A stretch of DNA of 12,959 bases from Chloroflexota bacterium (GTDB taxonomy: Bacteria > Chloroflexota > UBA6077 > JACQUR01): positions 1 through 12,959 of the forward strand of contig JACQUR010000424.1 in NCBI GenBank assembly GCA_016210245.1, in the 5' to 3' direction. The translations under genes and the position numbers were made by a program. Of the stretch, positions 1-5,339 are shown piece by piece. Positions within the stretch are counted from its first letter, which is position 1, and every line of letters starts with the position of its first letter. The notes under the pieces are model-generated. The model ran no database searches. It worked only from the letters and a program-made list of their open reading frames with translations, and had not been told where the DNA came from.

Positions 1-75
1 GGGGGGGGGGGGCGGCCCCCCCCCCAAAACATCCTCTTGTGTTGGGGGCCCCCCCCCCCCCCCCGCCCCCGGGTC
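1..75. other. G/C homopolymer contig end, probable artefact
   Basis: Runs of 10 or more G or C alternate here around a short AT-richer island (positions 26-45). Nothing in it supports a gene. The opposite end of the window shows the same pattern, which suggests assembly or base-calling failure at contig ends and not biology. Any reading frame through it is meaningless. Confidence 0.75.
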
Positions 76-120
76 CATAGGCTGAAACCCTGCGGAAACC
101 GCTCCAGTGTACCGCTCCGG

Positions 121-430
121 CCCCGCCCGCCTCATCTGCTCGCCGCGCCTGCAGCGCAGGCATCACCCGCTGGGCGAGCTCGTCCAGGCGCCCCTCTGCC
201 CTCCGCGGGCTGGTCGATCACCAGGTAGGAGACGCCGTCGGCCGCGAGCGCCTCGGCGGTGGCCCGCACCTCGGCCCACGGCTCGGAGATCGAGAGGCTG
301 GTGGCGCGGACGATCGCCCGGGGGCACGTCCAGCCCGCCGCGCGTGCCCGTCGACCAGGCGTGCTTTGCGGGCCAGCTCGTCTACCGAAGGCGCAGCCGC
401 GCCCTCCAGCCGGATGCCTTCCTCCCTCGA
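121..430 (-). pseudogene. C-terminal remnant of luciferase-like (LLM, F420-type) oxidoreductase, frame-disrupted
   Basis: No single frame is intact, but three consecutive minus-strand pieces join into one protein-like sequence. The first contains PSVDELARKARLVDGHARRA (about 390-315). The second contains IVRATSLSISEPWAEVRATA followed by EALAADGVSYLVIDQPAEG (about 315-195). The third contains RLDELAQRVMPALQA (about 190-140). The order and the ending in ..LDEfa..VmPaL resemble the C-terminal third of luciferase-like monooxygenases of the F420-dependent type; this is family recognition from memory. The two frame changes fall in short homopolymers (CCCCCGGG near 312 and GGGG near 190), so they may be sequencing errors near the contig end and not true decay. 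No start codon or N-terminal domain is visible between this piece and moaA. The function is uncertain; a TIM-barrel sugar isomerase-like protein is an alternative. Confidence 0.35.
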
Positions 431-475
431 CTCACATCCACCAGGCGAACGGCTCCGGCAGGACGCTTCACGCAC

Positions 476-1513
476 TCACCCGCCGATGTAGGACATCTCT
501 ACCTTGGAGAGGGCGGCCGTTCGAGAGGAGCGGATCTCTGAATAGCGGTCGGCGCGCACTGTCCAGGCGGAGCGGAGCAGCTCGGACAGCTCCTCGTCGG
601 ACTTGCCCAGGCGGAGGGGGGTGCGGAAGTCCGTGCCGACAATCCCGAACAGGCAGGTGAAGAGCTTGCCGTCGGAGGACAGGCGGGCGCGGGTGCAGCT
701 CGGGCAGAAGGGCTCGGTGACCGAGGCGATGACGCCCACCTCGCCGCTGCCGTCCTTATAGCGGAAGCGGGTCGCCACCTCGCCGGGGTAGTTGGGCGGG
801 AAGGGCTCCAGCGGCAGCTCGGCGTTGATCAGCGCAATCACCTCCGCCGCGGGCACGACCTCGTCCATGTTCCAGCCGTTGGTGTGGCCCACGTCCATGA
901 ACTCGATGATGCGCAGGATGTGCCCGGCCGCGTGGAAGTAGCGGGCCATGTCCACGATGCAGTGGCGGTTGATGCTCCGCTTCACCACCATGTTGACCTT
1001 GATGGGTGCCAGCCCAGCCGCCGCCGCGGCCTCGATGCCCTCCAGCACATGCTCGACCGGAAAGCCGACGTCGTTCATGGACTGAAAGATGCCATTGTCG
1101 AGTGCGTCGAGGCTCACGCTGATGCGCCGCAGGCCCGCGTCCTTGAGGGCGCGGGCCTTCCTGGCCAGGAGTGAGCCGTTGGTGGTGAGGGCGAGGTCTT
1201 CGAGCCCCTCGATCTGCGCCAGCATAGCCACGAGCTTCTCGATGTCCGAGCGCACCAGGGGCTCGCCCCCCGTGAGCCGGATCTTCTTCACCCCGTGGGC
1301 GACGAAGATACGCGCCAGGCGCGTAATCTCTTCGAAGGTGAGGAGCTGGGCCGAGGGCATGAACTTGTAGTCTCGGCCGAACACTTCCTTGGGCATGCAG
1401 TAGACGCACCGGAAATTGCACCGGTCGGTGACCGAGATACGGAGATCGCGAAGCGGTCGCTGGCGGCTATCGATCAGCATCCCGCGCACTGGTGACCTCA
1501 GGGTCTGGACCAT
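476..1513 (-). CDS. moaA: GTP 3',8-cyclase MoaA (molybdenum cofactor biosynthesis)
   Basis: Radical-SAM enzyme that, with MoaC, converts GTP to cyclic pyranopterin monophosphate, the first step of molybdenum cofactor synthesis in the cytoplasm. The 345-residue product has the SAM-binding [4Fe-4S] motif CNFRCVYC (C32, C36, C39), TGGEP at 81-85, a second cluster motif CPSC..(13)..C (C270, C273, C287) and the C-terminal Gly-Gly tail SYIGG. All the hallmarks of a functional MoaA are present. Two starts are possible. ATG at 1513 has GGAAAG about 7 nt upstream. ATG at 1480 gives an N-terminus (MLIDSRQRPLRDLRIS) that matches the usual family start better but has a poorly spaced Shine-Dalgarno. The gene stands alone, divergent from the PAP2 gene; no other moa gene is in view. 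Identification is firm; only the start is open. Confidence 0.96.
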   Translation of the reverse strand: MVQTLRSPVRGMLIDSRQRPLRDLRISVTDRCNFRCVYCMPKEVFGRDYKFMPSAQLLTFEEITRLARIFVAHGVKKIRLTGGEPLVRSDIEKLVAMLAQIEGLEDLALTTNGSLLARKARALKDAGLRRISVSLDALDNGIFQSMNDVGFPVEHVLEGIEAAAAAGLAPIKVNMVVKRSINRHCIVDMARYFHAAGHILRIIEFMDVGHTNGWNMDEVVPAAEVIALINAELPLEPFPPNYPGEVATRFRYKDGSGEVGVIASVTEPFCPSCTRARLSSDGKLFTCLFGIVGTDFRTPLRLGKSDEELSELLRSAWTVRADRYSEIRSSRTAALSKVEMSYIGG

Positions 1514-1543
1514 TGTCTACTTTCCGAGTCAGGTTTGAAGGTG

Positions 1544-1572
1544 AGTATAGCTCGGTGAGAGGCGGCCAACAA
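1544..1572 (-). promoter_or_regulatory. Predicted sigma-70-type promoter of moaA
   Basis: On the minus strand TTGTTG (1572-1567) is followed after exactly 17 nt by TATACT (1549-1544), a 5/6 match to the -10 consensus. Transcription would start near 1537, some 25 nt before the ATG at 1513. This favours that ATG but does not exclude 1480. The -35 hexamer lies inside the 27-bp palindrome at 1561-1587, so a factor bound there would block the promoter. Confidence 0.5.
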
Positions 1573-1587
1573 GCCTTGTTGGCCGCC
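1561..1587. repeat. Perfect 27-bp palindrome in the moaA / PAP2 divergent region
   Basis: The arm GGCGGCCAACAAG (1561-1573) is mirrored exactly by CTTGTTGGCCGCC (1575-1587) around one centre base. It is the only strong dyad in the 102-bp intergenic region between two divergent genes and covers the predicted moaA -35. TTGTTG also occurs on the plus strand within the right arm (1576-1581), but I find no well-spaced -10 there. It could be an operator shared by both genes, a short dispersed palindrome, or an RNA hairpin. Confidence 0.6.
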
Positions 1588-1615
1588 AGGAGCCCGTAGC
1601 TTAACATATTCGGCC

Positions 1616-2788
1616 ATGGAGTGGGACCTCTGGGCGCTGCGGCAGGCGAACGGGCTGGCGGGACGGTCGGCGACCCTGGATGGCGCGGCGGTGGTGCTGG
1701 CGCGCTGGAGCTCGGTGGCGGAGGTGGCGCTGGCGCTGGCGCTGCCGCTGGCCGCGGGCTGGCCGGGCGCGGGTGCGCTGGCGCGGGCCGGGGTGGCGCT
1801 GCTGCTGGCCACGGGCCTGGTGCGCCTGCTCCAGCGCTGTCTCCCCCGCCGGCGGCCCTTCATGGATGGCGCCACCCGCCAGCTCGTCGCCCGTCGCCCC
1901 GGCCCGTCCTTCCCCTCCCGCCATGTCGCCTCGGCTTTCGCCCTGGCCGTGCCGGCCTGGAGCGCGCACCGCCCCATCGGCGGCGCGATGCTGACCCTGG
2001 GCGCGCTCCTCGGCCTCAGCCGGGTGTACAGCGGCCTGCACTACCCGAGCGACGTGCTGGCCGGGGCGGCCATTGGCATCGGCTGCGGCCAGTTGGTTGG
2101 AGGGTGGAGGTTGCAGGTTGGAATCCAACCTGCAACCTCCACCCTCCAACCCCTGTCTCCCGCCCCTCCGGCACTGCTGCTGGCGACGACCCACCCGGCC
2201 AAGCGCGAGCGGCTGGCCTGGATGGTGGAGGGGCTGCCACTACGGGTGCTCACGCCGGAACAGGTGGCGGCCCGGCCGGTGGTGGAGGAGCGAGGGGCGA
2301 ACCATCGCCAGGTGGCCGAGGCCAAGGCGCTGGCCTGGTCACGCGCGGTGCAGGGCCTCGCCCTGGCCAGCGACGGCGGCGTGGACATCCCCGCCCTGGG
2401 CGCGCGCTGGGAGGCGCTGCTCACCCGCCGCGCGGCCGGATCGGAGGCCTCTGACGAGCAGCGCGCGGCGCACCTGCTGGCGCTGCTGGGCGGACTGCGA
2501 GGCGAACAGCGCCAGGCGCGCTGGCGCGAGGCGGCGGCGCTGGCCGCGCGCGGACGCCTGCTCGGCTCGTGGGAGGTGGAGAGCAGCGAGCCGATGCGGA
2601 TCGCCGAGCGCTACGATCCCAGCGGCGTTCCGCTCGGTTTCTGGGTGCCTGGCCTGCTGGAGTTCCCCCGCCTCGGTCGCCGCTACGGCCAGCTCAGCCC
2701 GGCCGAGCGGGAGCGGGCGCTGGACCACTGGGCCAGGCTGCGCCCCCTGGTGCGGGCAGCTTCATCAAGGCGGGTGCAGGGCGAGTGA
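1616..2788 (+). CDS. PAP2-family membrane phosphatase fused in frame to a degenerate Ham1/RdgB-like domain
   Basis: Residues 1-160 are a PAP2 phosphatase of the undecaprenyl-diphosphatase (BcrC-like) type. There are hydrophobic helices around 34-48, 54-70 and 107-134, RRRPF (78-82) for the first motif, PSRH (100-103) for the usual PSGH, and SRVYSGLHYPSD (135-146) giving SR-x5-H-x3-D with H142 and D146. Residues about 187-390 resemble a non-canonical purine NTP pyrophosphatase: LLLATTHPAKRERL (187-200, compare ATxNxxKxxE), ASDGGVDIPALG (about 249-260, compare ADDSGLxVxALGG), and GFWVPGLLEF (from about 341) where GFGYDPxF is normal. The Asp of GYDP is missing and DSG reads DGG, so catalysis by this half is doubtful. 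The halves are joined by a 55-nt perfect palindrome that reads through (residues about 161-180). ATG 1616 fits the usual PAP2 N-terminus but lacks an obvious Shine-Dalgarno. Two formerly separate genes fused by repeat insertion is the likely history. Confidence 0.8.
   Translation: MEWDLWALRQANGLAGRSATLDGAAVVLARWSSVAEVALALALPLAAGWPGAGALARAGVALLLATGLVRLLQRCLPRRRPFMDGATRQLVARRPGPSFPSRHVASAFALAVPAWSAHRPIGGAMLTLGALLGLSRVYSGLHYPSDVLAGAAIGIGCGQLVGGWRLQVGIQPATSTLQPLSPAPPALLLATTHPAKRERLAWMVEGLPLRVLTPEQVAARPVVEERGANHRQVAEAKALAWSRAVQGLALASDGGVDIPALGARWEALLTRRAAGSEASDEQRAAHLLALLGGLRGEQRQARWREAAALAARGRLLGSWEVESSEPMRIAERYDPSGVPLGFWVPGLLEFPRLGRRYGQLSPAERERALDHWARLRPLVRAASSRRVQGE
2096..2150. repeat. 55-nt perfect palindrome of degenerate TTGGAGG heptamers inside a CDS
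   Basis: Two 27-nt arms (2096-2122 and 2124-2150) are exact reverse complements around A2123. Each arm is made of heptamers GTTGGAG, GGTGGAG, GTTGCAG and GTTGGA, so it belongs to the same family as the array at 4490-4669. It is read through without a stop, between the PAP2 and Ham1-like parts of the ORF at 1616-2788. As RNA it would form a very strong hairpin. Confidence 0.9.
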
Positions 2789-2813
2789 GGTGGCACCTGC
2801 CAGCGTGGAAAGT

Positions 2814-2819
2814 TAGAAT
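2814..2819 (+). promoter_or_regulatory. Possible -10 element upstream of the AbrB/PIN pair
   Basis: TAGAAT is a 5/6 match to the -10 consensus and lies 21 nt before the GTG of the AbrB gene, in the only AT-rich patch of a 52-nt gap. The sequence 17 nt upstream (TGGCAC) is a poor -35. Weak support only. Confidence 0.25.
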
Positions 2820-2840
2820 TCCGGCACTGGGGGTAGGCTG

Positions 2841-3119
2841 GTGGCTCGGACCGCGCTGCGCAAAGTCGTTCGTCCCCTGCCCAAGGGGCAGGTCACTATT
2901 CCCATCGCCATCCGCAGAGCGCTGGGGATCGATGAGTCCTCCCTGCTGGAGGTGAGCCTCGAGGGCGACCGGATTGTGATCTCCAAGCTGGGAGGCCAGC
3001 CTGAAGGCGCCTTCCGGGTGTACTCCGACGAGGAGGTCGCGCAGTTCCTGGAGGAGGACAAGCTCACGCCGGAGATCGCCGAGCGGGTACGTGCGCTCAT
3101 GCAGGCCGGCCTCGTGTGA
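2841..3119 (+). CDS. AbrB/MazE/SpoVT-type antitoxin (swapped-hairpin DNA-binding protein)
   Basis: 92-residue protein with KGQVTIPIAIRRALGI (15-30), the signature of the AbrB/MazE beta-hairpin fold, followed by the expected strands LLEVSLEGDRIVISKL (35-50). The C-terminal part (about 60-92, acidic and helical) would be the toxin-neutralising tail. Family antitoxins dimerise, bind their own promoter and block a cognate PIN or MazF toxin. The next ORF overlaps by 4 nt (GTGA) and is a PIN remnant, so this is a type II toxin-antitoxin locus of the AbrB-PIN class. It begins with GTG at 2841; an ATG is absent and the Shine-Dalgarno (GGTAGG) is weak. The fold assignment is firm. Regulation of its own promoter is inference from the family. 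Confidence 0.85.
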   Translation: MARTALRKVVRPLPKGQVTIPIAIRRALGIDESSLLEVSLEGDRIVISKLGGQPEGAFRVYSDEEVAQFLEEDKLTPEIAERVRALMQAGLV

Positions 3120-3328
3120 GCCAGAAGGCCCGAGTGTTCCTCGCCGCCAAAGACCGTCACCTGGCCCAGGGCTGCATCGCCTCAGGCGCATGTGTCTGTC
3201 TTACCCTTGACCGCCGCCATCTTCTGACGGAGGAGATGCGACGGTGGGGCATGCAACGCAATCTTCGCCTGCTCACCCCCGGCGAGTTCCTGGCCTGGGA
3301 GCGGCTGCGCGAGCAGGAAGGTACCTGA
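3116..3328 (+). CDS. PIN-domain toxin with internal deletion, probably inactive
   Basis: 70 residues, about half a normal PIN toxin (about 130-140). MSQKARVFL looks like the first PIN beta-strand, which normally continues with D-x-N and the first catalytic Asp. Here it jumps straight to AAKDRHLAQGCIASGACVCL, then TLDRRHLL and RLLTPGEFLAW, which match the C-terminal half of PIN proteins (KDrxvlaAAiaSGad.LvTgDrrhf...vltPreFL). The first Asp and the central acidic residue are therefore missing, consistent with an in-frame deletion of roughly 60-80 codons. The reading frame and the GTGA overlap with the antitoxin gene are preserved, so the product may still be made. RNase activity is unlikely. 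This reading rests on recalled family patterns, not on an alignment. Confidence 0.65.
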   Translation: MSQKARVFLAAKDRHLAQGCIASGACVCLTLDRRHLLTEEMRRWGMQRNLRLLTPGEFLAWERLREQEGT

Positions 3329-3394
3329 GCAGCGTCGCAGACTGTCAATGCTGTCCATCCTGTTACTTGCAGCACCTGTGCCCTACATGCTGCC

Positions 3395-3423
3395 TTGACG
3401 CCCGCGCCGGCCGCCCGCACAAT
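3395..3423 (+). promoter_or_regulatory. Predicted sigma-70-type promoter of fabZ
   Basis: TTGACG (3395-3400, 5/6 match to -35) and CACAAT (3418-3423, 4/6 match to -10) are separated by exactly 17 nt. A start near 3430 leaves a short leader containing GGAG at 3441-3444, 6 nt before the ATG. It would drive fabZ and probably the two glycosyltransferase genes that follow. Confidence 0.55.
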
Positions 3424-3450
3424 AGGGCCACCCCAGCCTCGGAGCGTGCG

Positions 3451-3885
3451 ATGCTGAACAGCGCCCAGATTGAAGCCATCATTCCTCATCGCTACCCTTT
3501 CTTGCTGGTCGACCGCATCCTGGAGATGGAGCCTGGGCGGCGCATCGTCGGGCTGAAGAACGTGTCGGCCAATGAGGCCTTCTTCCAGGGCCACTTCCCG
3601 GGCATGCCCATCATGCCGGGCGTGCTGATCGTGGAGGCGCTCGCCCAGACCGGCGCCGTGCTGCTGCTGTCCGAGCCCGAGAGCAAGGGCCGCATCCCCT
3701 ACTTTGCCGGCATCGAGCACCTGCGCTTCCGCAAGCCCGTCGTGCCCGGCGACACGCTCCGGCTGGAGGTGGAGCTGATCTCGCGTCGCGGGCCGGTCGG
3801 TCGGGCAGCCGCGAAAGCGCTGGTGAACGGCCAGGTGGTGACCGAGGGCGAGTTGCTGGTGGTCATGGGCGACCGGCCGGGGTGA
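3451..3885 (+). CDS. fabZ: 3-hydroxyacyl-[acyl-carrier-protein] dehydratase FabZ
   Basis: Hot-dog-fold enzyme that dehydrates 3-hydroxyacyl-ACP to trans-2-enoyl-ACP in type II fatty-acid synthesis. The 144-residue product has normal FabZ length with PHRYPFLLVDR (12-22), GHFPGMPIMPGVLIVEALAQ (47-66) carrying the catalytic His48 and Glu62, and the strand region FRKPVVPGDTL. The frame is open further upstream, but ATG 3451 has GGAG 6 nt before it and matches the family N-terminus. Its stop codon TGA uses the first two bases of the GATTTTG repeat (3884-3885), so the last codons lie at an insertion junction. The glycosyltransferase ORF begins with GTG overlapping the stop. FabZ beside glycosyltransferases is common in lipid A operons, but no lipid A gene is visible here. 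Confidence 0.95.
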   Translation: MLNSAQIEAIIPHRYPFLLVDRILEMEPGRRIVGLKNVSANEAFFQGHFPGMPIMPGVLIVEALAQTGAVLLLSEPESKGRIPYFAGIEHLRFRKPVVPGDTLRLEVELISRRGPVGRAAAKALVNGQVVTEGELLVVMGDRPG

Positions 3886-5339
3886 TTTTGGATTTTGGAT
3901 TTTGGATTGAGGGGCGGGCAGCCCTCTCCAGGTCCGAGATCCAGCACGTGGATCCCGGATCCGTGATGCAAGGACGGGTGGAGACTTCCAAAATCCAAAA
4001 TCCAAAATCCAAAATCCAAACTCGCCTGCGCCTGCTGCAGCTCCTTGGGCGCCTGCTCCCACGGAGCAGGCCGCCGGGCGAGCTGGCGGCGACGGCGTCG
4101 GTGCTCATCATCCGCCCCGACCACCTGGGCGACCTGCTGCTGGCGGCGCCGGCGGTGGGCCTGCTGCGGCGCGGGCTGCCCGCCGCGCGGCTGAGCTACC
4201 TGGTCGGGCCATGGGCCGAGGAGGTGGCGCGGCGGGGGCCGCCGGTGGACGAGGTGCTCACCTGCCCGTTCCCGGGCTTCACCCGCCGGCCCAAGCCGTC
4301 GACGATCCAGCCCTACCGCCTGCTGCTCGCCCAGGCGGCCGCCCTGCGGGGCCGCTTCCAGGCGGCGCTGGTGCTGCGGCCCGACCACTGGTGGGGCGCG
4401 CTGCTCGCAGCCGCCGCCGGCATCCCGTTCCGCCTCGGCTTCGCGGTGCCCGAGTGCGCGCCCTTCCTGACGCACGCGCTGCCGTTCGGGTTGGAGGTTG
4501 GAGGTTGGAGGTTGGAGGGGGCTCCAGCCTCCAACCTCCAACCTCCAACCTCCAACCTCCAACCTCCAACCTTCAACCTTCAACCTTCAACCTTCAACCT
4601 TCAACCTCCAACCTTCAACCTCCAACCTCCAACCTCCAACCTCCAACCTCCAACCTCCAACCTCCAACGGGCCAGCGTCGCCCTGGTGCAGCGGCTGCTG
4701 GCGCTGGCACAGGCCGCTGACCCGGGTATCGGCCCTCGGCCGGAGCCCTTTGGGGTGGACGAGGCGGAGCGGGCGTTCGCGGCCGTGCTGTTGGCCGAAG
4801 CAGGCATCACGCCTGGCCAACTTCTGGTGGCCATCCATCCCGGTGCTGGCGCACCGCTCAAGCGCTGGCCGGCCGAGCGTTGGGTCGAGGTGGGCAGAGG
4901 CCTGGCCGCTCGCTTCGGCGCGCGCGTGCTGGCCACCGGCTCGCTGGAGGAGCGGGAGCTGGCGGGTGAGATCGCGGGCGGTATCGGCGCCGCGGCGGCC
5001 AGCGTGGCAGGGCGAACCAGCCTGGGCCAACTGGCGGCGCTGTTCGAGCGCGCCCAGCTCGCGCTCGGCCCGGACAGCGGCCCGCTGCACCTGGCGGCCT
5101 CGGTTGGCACGCCGACGGTGCGTCTGTTCGGGCCGGCCGACCCGGATCTGTTCATGCCGCTCGGGCTGCCCGGCCAGTTCGCCCTCACCGCTCCGCTCCC
5201 CTGCCGCCCGTGCCGCACGCTGGAGCGCCCCCCCTGCGGCGCTGTGGCGGACCCGGCCTGTCTAGCCGGCATCACGGTGGAGCACGTAGTCGAGGCGGCC
5301 GCGGGGAGCCTCGCGATGGCCGGAGAGACCGATGGCTGA
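3882..5339 (+). CDS. GT9 (heptosyltransferase-like) glycosyltransferase with repeat-encoded insertion
   Basis: Two-Rossmann-domain GT-B glycosyltransferase of family 9. The N-terminal domain has VLIIRPDHLGD (74-84; the GD Asp matches the catalytic Asp of heptosyltransferases). The C-terminal domain has AIHPGAGAPLKRWPAERW (317-334), GPDSGPLHLA (396-405) and LFGPADP, then a Cys cluster C441, C444, C452, C460. Between the domains, residues about 204-263 are encoded by a heptamer array and read as the heptapeptides SNLQPPT and FNLQPST. In the downstream paralogue this place holds an ordinary loop. The start is unresolved. GTG 3882 overlaps the fabZ stop, and GTG 3963 or ATG 3966 lies between two repeat arms; none has a good Shine-Dalgarno. 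The conserved part begins near residue 48, so a repeat insertion may have displaced the original start. Donor and acceptor are unknown. The stop overlaps the next GT9 by 8 nt. Confidence 0.85.
   Translation: MILDFGFWIEGRAALSRSEIQHVDPGSVMQGRVETSKIQNPKSKIQTRLRLLQLLGRLLPRSRPPGELAATASVLIIRPDHLGDLLLAAPAVGLLRRGLPAARLSYLVGPWAEEVARRGPPVDEVLTCPFPGFTRRPKPSTIQPYRLLLAQAAALRGRFQAALVLRPDHWWGALLAAAAGIPFRLGFAVPECAPFLTHALPFGLEVGGWRLEGAPASNLQPPTSNLQPPTFNLQPSTFNLQPPTFNLQPPTSNLQPPTSNLQRASVALVQRLLALAQAADPGIGPRPEPFGVDEAERAFAAVLLAEAGITPGQLLVAIHPGAGAPLKRWPAERWVEVGRGLAARFGARVLATGSLEERELAGEIAGGIGAAAASVAGRTSLGQLAALFERAQLALGPDSGPLHLAASVGTPTVRLFGPADPDLFMPLGLPGQFALTAPLPCRPCRTLERPPCGAVADPACLAGITVEHVVEAAAGSLAMAGETDG
3884..4020. 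repeat. GATTTTG heptamer inverted repeat at the fabZ / GT9 junction
   Basis: Three GATTTTG units plus GATT (3884-3908) face four TCCAAAA units plus a partial one (3987-4020). The left 25 nt has an exact reverse complement in the right arm. The 78-nt loop contains an inner dyad (3945-3965) made of GGATCC flanked by CACG and CGTG. The repeat supplies the GA of the fabZ stop codon and contains or precedes every candidate start of the next gene. It is open in all six frames (DFGFWIL on one strand, QNPKSKI on the other). Confidence 0.9.
4490..4669. repeat. TTGGAGG/TCCAACC heptamer array inside the GT9 coding region
   Basis: Four GTTGGAG units (4490-4517) face exactly 20 units of TCCAACC or TTCAACC (4530-4669) across a 12-nt loop. 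The order of the right arm is six TCCAACC, five TTCAACC, one TCCAACC, one TTCAACC, six TCCAACC and one TCCAACG. The whole element keeps the glycosyltransferase frame. Because 7 and 3 share no factor, every sense frame encodes the same cyclic heptapeptide. Confidence 0.95.

Noticed and set aside
756..1421. Long minus-strand ORF inside moaA
   Set aside because: It is Arg/Gly/His-rich, has no recognisable motif, and is a shadow of the clear moaA frame. High GC produces many such open frames across the window, including inside the GT9, kinase and rpoN genes.
2791..2806. Sigma-54 (-24/-12) promoter before the AbrB gene (TGGCAC)
   Set aside because: TGGCAC is present, but the expected TTGC at the right distance is missing. 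No other convincing -24/-12 site was found, so rpoN has no visible target here.
3244..3450. N-terminal extension of fabZ
   Set aside because: The upstream stretch overlaps the PIN remnant and lies before the predicted promoter. ATG 3451 has its own Shine-Dalgarno and fits family length.
3945..3965. Phage or integrase attachment site in the loop of the GATTTTG repeat
   Set aside because: It is an imperfect dyad around two GGATCC sites only; no integrase, tRNA or direct repeat is nearby.
4490..4669. CRISPR-like array
   Set aside because: Units are 7 bp and strictly tandem, with no unique spacers, and no cas gene is present. It is a heptamer array within a glycosyltransferase ORF.
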